From Necropsobacter rosorum (GTDB lineage Bacteria > Pseudomonadota > Gammaproteobacteria > Enterobacterales > Pasteurellaceae): DNA of 64,000 nucleotides. Under the pieces are notes generated by a model. It had not been told where the DNA came from and made no database searches. It saw only the letters and a program-made list of their open reading frames with translations. How positions within the stretch are numbered: position 1 is the stretch's first letter; the number at the start of each line of letters is the position of its first letter. The translations under genes and the position numbers were made by a program. Shown piece after piece: positions 27,430 to 36,031 of the stretch. The DNA is taken from positions 1-64,000 of the forward strand of contig CCMQ01000004.1 of assembly GCA_000751835.1 (NCBI GenBank), written 5' to 3'.

Positions 27430-27864
27430 ATTAACCCCTTCATTTATGCTTGACACTTTACTCTTAAATCAGAAAAGTTTCAATTATATTAAAAACTATT
27501 ATAAAAATGCCCAAAATTCCAGTTATAAAATAATCTAATCTACAAACGATAAATTGAATGAAATGATTGAAAAATAAGCCGGATTGGTTAATTTGAAGGT
27601 TATGTTTGGTGTTCTTTTCGCTGTTTATAACTGCGAGGGCAATAAACCGTTGCGGAACAACAATACTATGCGTAACTCCGTACGTCAGTGCGGGGATTTT
27701 CAAGTCATTACGACATTTTTATCAATGAAAAACCAAACACCAACTATACTTTTTCAAGCGAAAAAGATTTTTAGGTCATCTAAAAAGCAAAAGTGCGGTG
27801 CGATTTTAGATTGTTTTCTTATCATTATTGAATCCCATTCACAACCCCATTAAATTTTCCCTAT
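27430..27864. other. Intergenic stretch upstream of DUF4143 gene and ydcZ remnant
   Basis: About 430 AT-rich bases between divergent genes. Short open frames on both strands were examined and none resembles a known protein or has a ribosome-binding site. One USS is at about 27790. From about 27828 on, the sequence (CCATTCACAACCCCATT) is repeated at about 35940, just before promoter module copies 2 and 3. Confidence 0.5.
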
Positions 27865-27894
27865 CTAATCAAAACAATCCGACTTGCCTATAAT
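27865..27894 (+). promoter_or_regulatory. Promoter module copy 2 (CTAATCAAAACAATC ... TATAAT)
   Basis: CTAATCAAAACAATC (27865-27879) is followed by TATAAT (27889-27894), with the same 24-base offset as copies 1 and 3. The block upstream (CCATTCACAACCCCATT) is shared with copy 3, so the repeat unit is about 65 bases. It drives the truncated ydcZ-like gene. Confidence 0.75.
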
Positions 27895-27925
27895 ACGTTC
27901 AAATTAATTTATCGCAGAAAAAACA

Positions 27926-28232
27926 ATGATTTTTTCATTAGCCGCGCCGATTGGGGTGTTTGTAGGAATGGCGATTGCTTTTCAAACCGAGGTAAACTCA
28001 GTTTTACGGCAAAAAGTGGTATCGCCGTTATTATCCTCTTTTATTTCTTTTGGCAGCGGATCAATAATTTTGATGTTATTGATTTTGTTACAAAATGAGA
28101 ATTTTCCAATTTCAGCGGAAATTATGCGTCAATCGCCCTGGTGGATTTGGATTGGCGGGTTGCTGGCAATGTTCGGGTTGACAGTCAATATCCTGATTTT
28201 TCTGCGCTTAGGCTGCGTACAAACGGCGATTA
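27926..28232 (+). pseudogene. YdcZ/DUF606-type DMT transporter, 3' deleted
   Basis: Membrane protein fragment with four predicted helices: IGVFVGMAIAFQTEVNSVLR, SSFISFGSGSIILMLL, WWIWIGGLLAMFGLTVNI and LRLGCVQTAIMPI. DUF606 proteins continue after the VQT..MPI segment with another helix of about 30-35 residues. Here the sequence passes into a short-chain dehydrogenase gene in another frame at about 28228-28240, so a deletion removed the 3' end. The open frame runs on to 28279 through foreign sequence. The promoter upstream is intact. Confidence 0.75.
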
Positions 28233-28757
28233 TGCCGATCCCGAACATGTGGATTATCAAGGCATTAGAACCATTATAAATTTACTCAACGACCGTCGCA
28301 TTAAATTGGTGCTGATAAGTACGATTTACAGTATTTTGGTAGTAAATGATCAGCATTTTGATAACGGCTGTGCCTGGAAACACCGTACCGAACGGTTAGT
28401 GCGCGCATCTAAGCAACCTTATACCATCGTTCGCCCAATCTGGTTTGATTGTCATGAAGCGGATGAACAGCAGCAATTCATCACGCAAGGCAGAACCGAT
28501 TATCCCCTGAGCGCTAATGACGGCGGCGTTTCTCGCCGCCAACTGGCGGAAACCTTAGTGCAGGCATTAACCATTCCCGAAGCGGAACATAAAACCATCA
28601 AACTATTCGCATGAAAACCACGGATTTTAATGCGTTATTTGCCGCCGCCCTTACCGATATGACGCCAGCGGATTTCGACGGCATTAAGGATCCGAATAAT
28701 CGCCCTTTAGCTCACGAACCGCCAACAGTCGTACGGGATTTACAAGGAGCGCGATGA
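28233..28757 (+). pseudogene. NAD(P)H-binding SDR (NmrA-like) remnant, 5' deleted and frameshifted
   Basis: From ADPEHVDYQGIRTIINLL to SRRQLAETLVQAL the frame encodes the C-terminal two thirds of an atypical SDR; VRASKQPYTIVRPIWFD is its typical segment. The N-terminal nucleotide-binding glycine motif is missing, being replaced by the ydcZ fragment. At 28611-28614 (ATGA) the frame ends after KTIKLFA, and the expected tail (DFNALFAAALTD, NNRPLAHEPPTVVRDL) continues in another frame to 28757. So this gene carries both a fusion deletion and a frameshift. Confidence 0.78.
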
Positions 28758-28841
28758 TTCATCGCAGTTTGCAAACGGTGTGGGTTAGCCGGAATCGTAC
28801 AAAGCAACCGAAAAACGCACCGCACTTTTATCGTGCTTCAA

Positions 28842-29315
28842 TTAAAGCTGTACGCTATCCAAGCCCATTAGCTTATCCATCGAACCGATTTCCGTATGAA
28901 ACGCTACACCTAAACGGTTCCACGCATTAATTTGCGCAATCGAAAAAACCACATCCGTCAGCTCTTGTTCGCTAAACACTTGGCTGGCGCGTTGGTAAAG
29001 CGCATCAGTCAATCCTTCCGGTTGAATACGGGTCAGCACTTCCGTCAGCTCCAGCGCCATCCGCTCTTTTTCATTAAACAGATTGCTTTCACGCCAAATA
29101 GCGACATGGTGCAAACGCATTTCACGCTCGCCGTGTTTGCGGGCGGTTTTGACGTGCATATCCAAGCAAAACGCACAGCCGTTAAGCTGAGATGCGCGGA
29201 TTTTAATCAACTCTTTCATAAACAGATCGATAGATAAATGCGCCAGCGCACCTTCCACTTTTAACATTTCGTTATAAATTTTTGAACCGAATGACACATA
29301 ATTTAAACGTTGCAT
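28842..29315 (-). CDS. Carboxymuconolactone decarboxylase family protein (AhpD-like)
   Basis: 157-residue all-helical protein. NGCAFCLDMHVKTARKHGE contains the CxxC-x-x-x-H redox motif of AhpD-type alkylhydroperoxidases, and RMALELTEVLTRI is the conserved second helix. Such proteins reduce peroxides through the Cys pair, although the family also includes true decarboxylases. It is divergent from a LysR gene with about 105 bases between, and the regulator presumably controls it. Confidence 0.88.
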   Translation of the reverse strand: MQRLNYVSFGSKIYNEMLKVEGALAHLSIDLFMKELIKIRASQLNGCAFCLDMHVKTARKHGEREMRLHHVAIWRESNLFNEKERMALELTEVLTRIQPEGLTDALYQRASQVFSEQELTDVVFSIAQINAWNRLGVAFHTEIGSMDKLMGLDSVQL

Positions 29316-29421
29316 AATTTTCCTCTCTTATTGATGAACGTGAAAACGATGTCTACTTTACTTGAACGAGTTTTAAATATAAAGTGAAGAAAATCATTTA
29401 ATCCATACGAGAAATCGAACA

Positions 29422-30336
29422 ATGGCATTAGACAGACTGGAAGCGATTCGTGCATTTTGCCGTATTGTTGAATTAGGCAGTTTTAGTAAAGCGTCGGACG
29501 CGTTGGGCGTGGCAAAAACCACCATTTCAGGGCAGGTTCAAGCCTTGGAAGAACGATTGGGCATGACCTTGCTTCACCGTTCAACCCGTCGCGTTTATCC
29601 GACAACCGACGGTGTCGCCTATTATGAGCAAGTCAAAGTGCTGCTGGAAAACTTTGATGATTTGGAAAACAGCATTCAAGACAGCGGCACCCTGCGCGGT
29701 AAAATCAAAATTGAAACCACGGCGCCGTTGGGATCCCATTTGTTGATCCCTGCGTTGCCCGATTTTTTGAAGAAATACCCTGAAATTCGGCTGGAAATCC
29801 GTTGTAGCGAACGGGCGGTGGATTTAATCCAAGAAGGCGTGGACTGCGCCTTGCGCGGCGGCCCGGTCACCGAACCGGATTTAGTCTGCAAGCCGATCGG
29901 GCAAATGCGCTTTTGCCTGTGCGCTTCGCCACGCTATTTAGCCCATGCGCCCGAACTGTCTCACCCACGGGATTTAGCTAATCATCAATATATCGGCTTT
30001 CGTTTTCCCGTCACCGATAGACTTCACACCTATACTTTAAAAAACGGCGACGAAAGCTACGCGGTGGAATTAGCACCTTATTTGACCTTTAACAATGCCG
30101 ATGTGTATTGCCATGCCAGCCTTGCCGGGCTGGGCATTATCGCGATGCCGCGCGCCTCGGTACAACGCTATTTTGAAAGCGGTGAATTGGCGGAAGTGCT
30201 ACCGCAGTGGCAAACCAGCAGTATGCCGATCAGCATTGTTTACCCTTATTCTCGGCGACTTTCCGCCCGTGTTCGTGCCTTTGTCGATTGGGCGGCAAGC
30301 CTGTTTGACAATAATCCGATGTGGGGAAAGGATTAA
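29422..30336 (+). CDS. LysR family transcriptional regulator
   Basis: 304 residues. The N-terminal winged helix reads LEAIRAFCRIVELGSFSKAS and AKTTISGQVQALEERLGMTLLHRSTR, and the rest is a periplasmic-binding-like effector domain (IKIETTAPLGSHLLIPALP). It belongs to the CrgA/YafC-like branch that often controls adjacent oxidoreductases. It diverges from the AhpD-like gene; the intergenic ACTTTA...TAAAGT partial dyad could be its site. The effector is unknown. Confidence 0.9.
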   Translation: MALDRLEAIRAFCRIVELGSFSKASDALGVAKTTISGQVQALEERLGMTLLHRSTRRVYPTTDGVAYYEQVKVLLENFDDLENSIQDSGTLRGKIKIETTAPLGSHLLIPALPDFLKKYPEIRLEIRCSERAVDLIQEGVDCALRGGPVTEPDLVCKPIGQMRFCLCASPRYLAHAPELSHPRDLANHQYIGFRFPVTDRLHTYTLKNGDESYAVELAPYLTFNNADVYCHASLAGLGIIAMPRASVQRYFESGELAEVLPQWQTSSMPISIVYPYSRRLSARVRAFVDWAASLFDNNPMWGKD

Positions 30337-30464
30337 CAAGCGGTTATTTTTCAGTAATTTTATTATTTATACTTTTCGGATAATCTATCCTAGTTTTTGC
30401 TATGTCGTACGAATTTTAATTAAGATAAAATAATTCCAGTCATTTAATTTTAGAGGAAAGCAAT

Positions 30465-31856
30465 ATGAAAAAAACGGTTCTCGCCACACTTATTCTGATG
30501 TCTGCCACCGCTTATGCTAAGGTAGAAAACCCGACGGTCAATACCGGCGAAGCGAATTATAAAGCCAGCGTACTGATCGATAACCTTAACAGCCCTTGGG
30601 ATATGGTGTGGGGGGCGGACGGCAATATTTGGGTCACCGAACGCCAAGGCAAACATATCTCTATCGTTAATCCTGAAACCGGCGCTCATAAGGTGCTTTA
30701 TACCTTAGAGAACGCCTTTGCCGCCCCGCCGCACCAAGGTGTGCTGGGTTTAGCGCTCCACCCGAATTTTATGCAAGGCAGCAACGAAGATTATGTGTAT
30801 GCCTACTACACTTATTCGGTGAAAGGCGAGAAATCGGAATTCGGGCGCATTGTACGTTTAACGTATGATCCGAAAACGCAAACATTAAGCGACGAAGCCA
30901 CCGTATTGGATAAATTGCCGTCTAACGATGATCACACCGCAGGTCGTTTGATTTTCGATAAATCGGGCAAATTATTGCTCACCCTTGGCGACAGCGGTTA
31001 CAACCAATTCGGTAACAGTTGTAAAGAAATCCGCTCGCAGATGATCCCAAGTGCCGATGAATTGGCAAAACAAGACTTTGATAAATACCGCGGCAAAATG
31101 TTACGTCTCAATTTAAACGGTTCGATCCCGACGGACAATCCTGAAATCAAAGGCGTGAAAAGCCACGTTTTCGCTTACGGACTGCGTAATCCGCAAGGCA
31201 TGGTTTATGCGGGCGATAAACTTTTCGGGATCGATCAAGGCCCCGGCACCGATGATGAAATTAATTTGATGGAAGCCGGCGGAAACTACGGCTGGCCGCA
31301 TACTGCCGGCTATCAAGACAATCAGGCTTATCGCTATGTGAACTATTCAACGGTGGAAAACTGTGCCGATGCGCCGATGTACGACGGCACGACCGTGCCG
31401 GAGGGCGTGAAAGTCGAACGCCAACAAGAAACCGAGGCGAAACTGGATAATTTCAAAGCGCCATTGAAAACCTTTTACACCGTACCGAACGGCTATAACT
31501 TCCGGGATCCGAAATGCAACGGTGACTATGTTTGCTGGCCGACGGTGGCAACCACCAGCATTGCCTACTACCCGAAAGACGGCAAAATCAAAGAATTCCA
31601 GAATTCATTATTGGTCACCGGCGTGAAAACCGGCACGCTCTACCGCTTGCCGTTAGATGCGGAGGCAAAACAAGTACAAGGTGAAGTGATTACCCATTTC
31701 CGCACCGACAACCGCTACCGCATGGTGCTGGTCAGCCCGGATACCAGTAAAATTTATGTCGCGACCGATAACGCCGGTTACATTATGGGCAAAGACAGCG
31801 TACCGACCAAAGAAATGGCAAACAAAGGCGCGATTTTAGTGTTTGAAGCGAAATAA
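30465..31856 (+). CDS. PQQ-type soluble glucose/sorbosone dehydrogenase homologue
   Basis: 463-residue exported six-bladed beta-propeller resembling Acinetobacter GdhB (about 478 residues). Signal peptide MKKTVLATLILMSATAYA. Family landmarks occur in order: HQGVLGLALHPNF, NDDHTAGRLIF (with the catalytic His), MLRLNLNGSIPTDNP, GLRNPQG (PQQ-binding Arg), DQGPGTDDEINL (calcium/PQQ site), GGNYGWP, and DPKCNGDYVCWPTVA. It would oxidise aldose sugars in the periplasm using PQQ. No PQQ synthesis genes are in the window, so the cofactor might be scavenged. AGAGG precedes the ATG, and a strong terminator follows. Confidence 0.85.
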   Translation: MKKTVLATLILMSATAYAKVENPTVNTGEANYKASVLIDNLNSPWDMVWGADGNIWVTERQGKHISIVNPETGAHKVLYTLENAFAAPPHQGVLGLALHPNFMQGSNEDYVYAYYTYSVKGEKSEFGRIVRLTYDPKTQTLSDEATVLDKLPSNDDHTAGRLIFDKSGKLLLTLGDSGYNQFGNSCKEIRSQMIPSADELAKQDFDKYRGKMLRLNLNGSIPTDNPEIKGVKSHVFAYGLRNPQGMVYAGDKLFGIDQGPGTDDEINLMEAGGNYGWPHTAGYQDNQAYRYVNYSTVENCADAPMYDGTTVPEGVKVERQQETEAKLDNFKAPLKTFYTVPNGYNFRDPKCNGDYVCWPTVATTSIAYYPKDGKIKEFQNSLLVTGVKTGTLYRLPLDAEAKQVQGEVITHFRTDNRYRMVLVSPDTSKIYVATDNAGYIMGKDSVPTKEMANKGAILVFEAK

Positions 31857-31874
31857 GTGCCGCTTTCCCTTTCT

Positions 31875-31905
31875 ATCAGGCGAAATGATTTCGCCTGATT
31901 TTTTT
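31875..31905 (+). terminator. Rho-independent terminator after GdhB-like gene
   Basis: ATCAGGCGAAAT (31875-31886) and its exact complement (31888-31899) form a stem of up to 12 bp, followed by a run of T. It lies about 20 bases past the stop codon. Confidence 0.85.
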
Positions 31906-31942
31906 GTAAGTTTTTCTATTGATCCAACTAATTGAATACTAT

Positions 31943-32692
31943 TTATTTATGATGAACCCTCTTAAGCACAATAGAACAGGTATATCGTTCAGCTGGATGT
32001 ACAGAAATCGTAGTCTCAAATATTTTTCCTAATCTATCTATATACTGACGAGTAATCTTTAACGCCGGCTCTCCTGTTCTTGCACTTAGCATTAATGCCT
32101 CATATTCAGATAATGCTACCGCACTAATAAGCTGCCGAACTTCAACACTTCTTCGACCATACTCTTGTTCAATTAAATCACTTATTAGTGCATAAGGATC
32201 CTGATGAATTAACTCTGCAATTTTATTGTAGGCTACACTAACATAACTGTGAGTGAGACAAATAGGTTCATCCTTTGCATCGCTATTTTCTCTGATACTT
32301 TCAATACATAACCAACGCGAACCCGGTGGACATCCAATCATTTTAGCCAAATGTTGATCCGCTACGACTTCTTCAATCTTTCTGACTACACGTAAATTAT
32401 TTTTTGCTAAAGTCACTAAATCTTCTAGTGACGCTAAAGAATGCCCACCATTAATTGTAGTGTCCTTTATTCCTTCTACTCTTGTACCTATACGTTTCCG
32501 TCGACAAACCAAACCGATATCTGATAATTCACGTAATGCCTCCCTAATAGTATGACGACTTGCTTGGTATTCTTCACAAAGTGCCATTTCCGTAGGCAAT
32601 AATGTTCCAACAGCAAACTCACCTTGAGAAATTCTTTGTGCTAGTGCTTTTGCTATGCTGATATAGCGAGATTCTTTATTGTTCATAGTCAT
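31943..32692 (-). CDS. GntR family regulator (HutC/UTRA type)
   Basis: About 249 residues. The winged helix ISQGEFAVGTLLPTEMALCEEYQASRHTIREAL is the GntR DNA-binding signature. The C-terminal UTRA domain includes ICLTHSYVSVAYNKIAELI and TGEPALKITRQY. The start at 32692 or 32686 is most likely; the longer reading begins with a hydrophobic stretch unlike the family, and no clear ribosome-binding site settles it. It diverges from a lyase-transporter pair whose promoter carries two copies of a TTTGTACG-ACATTA repeat, its probable operator. Confidence 0.87.
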   Translation of the reverse strand: MTMNNKESRYISIAKALAQRISQGEFAVGTLLPTEMALCEEYQASRHTIREALRELSDIGLVCRRKRIGTRVEGIKDTTINGGHSLASLEDLVTLAKNNLRVVRKIEEVVADQHLAKMIGCPPGSRWLCIESIRENSDAKDEPICLTHSYVSVAYNKIAELIHQDPYALISDLIEQEYGRRSVEVRQLISAVALSEYEALMLSARTGEPALKITRQYIDRLGKIFETTISVHPAERYTCSIVLKRVHHK

Positions 32693-32764
32693 TATCAAAA
32701 CAAATATAAAAATGCATTCGATATTGATTTTAATCAAATTAGAAATGAAAATCTATTTGATTAT

Positions 32765-32798
32765 ATTTGTACGTACATTATTATTTGTACGAACATTA
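32765..32798. promoter_or_regulatory. Tandem operator-like repeat between GntR gene and lyase gene
   Basis: ATTTGTACGTACATTA (32765-32780) and ATTTGTACGAACATTA (32783-32798) differ at one base, with an 18-base period. Each contains a TGTAC..ACA dyad, perfect in the first (TGTACGTACA). This is a typical size and symmetry for HutC-type GntR binding. Confidence 0.7.
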
Positions 32799-32838
32799 AC
32801 ACGCATTATAAATATCAACAACACAAGGAGAATATACT

Positions 32839-34191
32839 ATGGCATCAAATGTATTAGATTCGGTTTTATTCCGTGATTCTTTCGGTACACCTGAAATGAG
32901 AGCAGTTTTTGACGATAAAGAACTTATACGCAAATACGTTGAGGTAGAAATCGCACTAGCTAAAGCAGAAGCAAAATGCGGTGTCATTCCTCAAGAGGCT
33001 GCGGATGAAATCGCCAAAACTTGTAATGCAGATACACTGGATTTTGATTTATTACGCCATGAGACGGAAATCGTCGGCTATCCGATTTTGCCTCTAGTTC
33101 ATCAAATATCCAAACAGGCCGGTAAATCAGGCGGTTACGTACATTGGGGTGCAACCACGCAGGATATTATGGATAGCGCGATTGCATTGCAAATTCGAGA
33201 CGGATTGCAAATTATCGAAGCGGATATTAAAGCATTGAGAGTTATTTTAGCTGATTTGGCTAAACGTTATCGCGATACGCCGATGGCAGGAAGAACTCAT
33301 TTACAACAAGCACTTCCCATTACTTTCGGTTATAAAGCGGCAATTTGGCTAGATATGTTTGATCGTCATGCAGAACGTCTCGCACAAGCTAAACCTCGTA
33401 TTTTAGTCGGCGAATTCGCCGGTGCAGCAGGAACTTTAGCTTCTTTAGGTGATAAAGGCTTAGCTGTACAAAAAGCAATGATGGAAGAATTAGGTTTAGG
33501 CGTACCTGTTTCTACTTGGCATGTTGCCCGTGACGGCTTTGCAGAAGCCGTCAATTTGTTAGCATTGATTACCGGTTCATTAGGTAAAATCGCCTATGAC
33601 GTGATGTTAATGGCTTCAAATGAATTCGGAGAATTATACGAACCATTCGTAAAAGGGCGTGGTGCCAGCAGTACAATGCCGCAAAAACGCAACCCTATTT
33701 CCAGTGAATTAATGCTCGCCTGCGCCAAAGGCGTGCGTCAACAAGCTGGTTTAATGTTAGACGCAATGGTGCAGGATTTAGAGCGTGCAACCGGTCCATG
33801 GCACGCTGAATGGATTGCGATTCCAGAAAGTTTTGTATTAACGGCAGGAGCATTACATCAAGCTAAATTCATGTTAAGCGGCTTAATTGTGGATGAAAAG
33901 GCTATGGCTCGAAATCTTGATATGACAAAAGGTTTGATTGTGGCAGAAGCAGTCATGATGGGACTAGCCCCTTACATCGGTCGTCAGGATGCTCATGATG
34001 TAGTTTATGACGCTTGTCGTATCGTAAATGAGCAAGGCGGACGTTTAGCAGATGTATTAAATTCCATGCCGAGCGTATCAAGCCGTTTGGATCCGCAGCT
34101 AATCGAATATTTAACGGATCCGCGTAATTACCTCGGCGTTGCGCCGATGATGGTGGATCAGGTTTTGGCCAACTCGGCTAAACTTGATTAA
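32839..34191 (+). CDS. Fumarase/aspartase superfamily lyase, PcaB/PurB-like
   Basis: 450-residue lyase resembling 3-carboxy-cis,cis-muconate cycloisomerase and adenylosuccinate lyase. VHWGATTQDIMDSA and MAGRTHLQQALPITFG are the first two conserved regions (the His of TH is catalytic), and GASSTMPQKRNPISSE is the superfamily signature loop with the catalytic Ser. AGGAG lies 11 bases upstream. It is followed after 57 bases by a DASS-family anion transporter, so it probably splits an imported dicarboxylate-like compound. Housekeeping purB is unlikely, because it would not sit with a GntR regulator and transporter. The substrate is unknown. Confidence 0.85.
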   Translation: MASNVLDSVLFRDSFGTPEMRAVFDDKELIRKYVEVEIALAKAEAKCGVIPQEAADEIAKTCNADTLDFDLLRHETEIVGYPILPLVHQISKQAGKSGGYVHWGATTQDIMDSAIALQIRDGLQIIEADIKALRVILADLAKRYRDTPMAGRTHLQQALPITFGYKAAIWLDMFDRHAERLAQAKPRILVGEFAGAAGTLASLGDKGLAVQKAMMEELGLGVPVSTWHVARDGFAEAVNLLALITGSLGKIAYDVMLMASNEFGELYEPFVKGRGASSTMPQKRNPISSELMLACAKGVRQQAGLMLDAMVQDLERATGPWHAEWIAIPESFVLTAGALHQAKFMLSGLIVDEKAMARNLDMTKGLIVAEAVMMGLAPYIGRQDAHDVVYDACRIVNEQGGRLADVLNSMPSVSSRLDPQLIEYLTDPRNYLGVAPMMVDQVLANSAKLD

Positions 34192-34248
34192 CATAATTAA
34201 GCAAGTTTATGAACAGCATAAACTTGCTTTTTATTTATGGAGTATACT

Positions 34249-35664
34249 ATGTCCGAATTTACACAAAAAAAATTAATTGCTGCTATTATACCTATTCTTA
34301 TCGCTGTAGTGATTTGGTTTATTCCAACACCTGAAGGTTTAAATCCTAAAGCTTGGCAGATGTTTGCAATTTTCGCTGCTACTATTGCAGGCATCCTTAC
34401 CCAACCTTTACCATCAGGAGCGGTAATGCTCATTGCCTTATGTGTTTCTATCTTTACTGGAACCTTAACAGATAAGCAGGCCCTATCTGGTTTTGCCAGT
34501 GGTACTGTATGGTTAATTTTTTGCGCTTATATATTATCTCTCGGTTTTGTTACATCTGGATTAGGTAAACGTATCGCTTACAAAATGCTTTCGTTATTTG
34601 GCGGTAGTAGTCTTGGTATTGCTTATTCTTTAGGTATTTCAGACTTAATTATGGCACCAGCAATGCCTTCCGTTACCGCACGATCTGGTGGAATTATATT
34701 TCCTATCGCGAAATCAATTAATGATGTTCTAGATTCCAAGCCAGGAATCTCGGGTAAAAAGATTGGTGATTTTCTCACCATGGTTTGTTTTCATTTCACA
34801 CCAATTACAGGAGCTATGTTTCTAACTGGCATGGCAGCCAACCCACTGGTCGGCGATTTAGCAAAGAAAACCTTAAATCTTGATATCACGTGGACTGGCT
34901 GGTTTATCGCTGCAGTAGTTCCTGCCATGGTTTGTTTTGCTGTAATGCCGTTTCTAGTCTATAAAATTTTAAATCCAGAATTAAAGAAAACACCCGAAGC
35001 GAAGGACATGGGTAAAAGAGCTTATTTCGCACTAGGTGAAATGAGTTCTGCAGAAAAAAAAGTTTCTGTTGGATTTGCATTCGCATTACTCGGTTGGGGA
35101 ACCAGTTTGATTACAGGTTTCTCCGCAACCTCTATCGGACTCGCCTTAGCAGCTTATCTCTTCGCCAGTAATGCAGTCAGCTGGAAAGAATTACTTAAAG
35201 ATCATGCTGCTTGGGATACCGTTATTTGGTTCGGCGCTATTATTTCATTAGCAGCAGGATTATCCGACCTCGGTTTTATTAAATGGATGACAACACAACT
35301 TGGCAGTGCTATGCAAGGGTTTGGAGCAATTGAAGCCTTTCTTGTTTTAGGTGTTTTATATATTTATGTGCATTATCTATTTGCTACTGCTTCAGGTCAC
35401 GTTGCCGCTCTTTACGCTCCCTTTGCTGCAACAGCAATCGCAGCTGGTGCTCCGCCAATGATGGTGGCAATTTGTTTCGGGATATTCAGCAATCTAATGT
35501 GGAGTACAACTGAGTATGGTGGAGGTCCTGGACCGATTTATTTCGCACAAGGTTATTTCGAACGTACCAAATTTTATAAAATTAACTTTATCATTGTCAC
35601 TATTAATACGTTACTCGTTTTCGGTGTTGGTTTAATTTGGTGGAAATTAATTGGTCTATATTAA
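34249..35664 (+). CDS. DASS family (SLC13-like) di/tricarboxylate transporter
   Basis: About 471-residue inner-membrane transporter of the CitT/YbhI/2-oxoglutarate-malate translocator branch, with 11-13 helices. LSGFASGTVWLIFCAYILSLG and the paired hairpin regions SDLIMAPAMPSVTARSGG and YGGGPGPIYFAQGYF contain the substrate-site motifs of that branch. GGAG at 34238-34241 fixes the start at 34249. It probably imports the substrate of the lyase upstream, perhaps in exchange for succinate or another dicarboxylate. An intrinsic terminator follows. Confidence 0.88.
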   Translation: MSEFTQKKLIAAIIPILIAVVIWFIPTPEGLNPKAWQMFAIFAATIAGILTQPLPSGAVMLIALCVSIFTGTLTDKQALSGFASGTVWLIFCAYILSLGFVTSGLGKRIAYKMLSLFGGSSLGIAYSLGISDLIMAPAMPSVTARSGGIIFPIAKSINDVLDSKPGISGKKIGDFLTMVCFHFTPITGAMFLTGMAANPLVGDLAKKTLNLDITWTGWFIAAVVPAMVCFAVMPFLVYKILNPELKKTPEAKDMGKRAYFALGEMSSAEKKVSVGFAFALLGWGTSLITGFSATSIGLALAAYLFASNAVSWKELLKDHAAWDTVIWFGAIISLAAGLSDLGFIKWMTTQLGSAMQGFGAIEAFLVLGVLYIYVHYLFATASGHVAALYAPFAATAIAAGAPPMMVAICFGIFSNLMWSTTEYGGGPGPIYFAQGYFERTKFYKINFIIVTINTLLVFGVGLIWWKLIGLY

Positions 35665-35666
35665 CT

Positions 35667-35694
35667 AATTAGGGGATACGCTCCCCTAATTTTA
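35667..35694 (+). terminator. Rho-independent terminator after DASS transporter
   Basis: AATTAGGGG (35667-35675) pairs perfectly with CCCCTAATT (35683-35691) around a 7-base loop, followed by T residues, starting three bases past the stop codon. Confidence 0.85.
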
Positions 35695-35700
35695 TAAATA

Positions 35701-35809
35701 TTAAAAAGAAGAATTCGGTTCCTTCAAAAAAGCGATTTCTTCTGCCGTAAAGGTTCTGCCTAAAATCGCATTGCGATGCGGGTAACGCCTGAGCCTCCGG
35801 GTGAATCGT
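35701..35809 (-). pseudogene. DUF924 family protein, C-terminal remnant
   Basis: The minus strand reads FTRRLRRYPHRNAILGRTF and then TAEEIAFLKEPNSSF before a TAA at 35703-35701. This is the characteristic C-terminus of DUF924 proteins (RYPHRN-LGR...FL..P.SSF). The remaining three quarters of the gene are absent; upstream sequence is unrelated and AT-rich, so only about 36 codons survive. Confidence 0.75.
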
Positions 35810-35970
35810 TGTTATCATTATCCTCCGAGTAAAATTTCCTCTATTTTAGGCACAATGACTGAAAGTACAAGCGGTCGGATTTTCTGAAAATTTTGCAATG
35901 CAAAAAACTCGTTAAAATTTCACCGCACTTTTATTGAATTCCATTCACAACCCCATTCAATTTTTCCTGT
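35810..35970. other. Intergenic stretch before promoter module copy 3
   Basis: No gene seen. It has a USS at about 35922, and from about 35930 onward matches the sequence upstream of promoter copy 2 (ATTGAAT, CCATTCACAACCCCATT), showing that these two promoters descend from one duplicated segment. Confidence 0.5.
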
Positions 35971-36000
35971 CTAATCAAAACAATCTCTTCCCCTTATAAT
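35971..36000 (+). promoter_or_regulatory. Promoter module copy 3 (CTAATCAAAACAATC ... TATAAT)
   Basis: CTAATCAAAACAATC (35971-35985) precedes TATAAT (35995-36000) at the same offset of 24 as the other two copies. It drives the 64-codon gene at 36032. Confidence 0.75.
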
Positions 36001-36031
36001 GTCCTCATTCAGTTAATACAAGGAAGCCCCG

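Noticed and set aside
27464-27853. Short open frames of 79 and 89 codons on either strand upstream of the ydcZ remnant
   Set aside because: No ribosome-binding site, no similarity to known families and atypical composition. They probably arise by chance.
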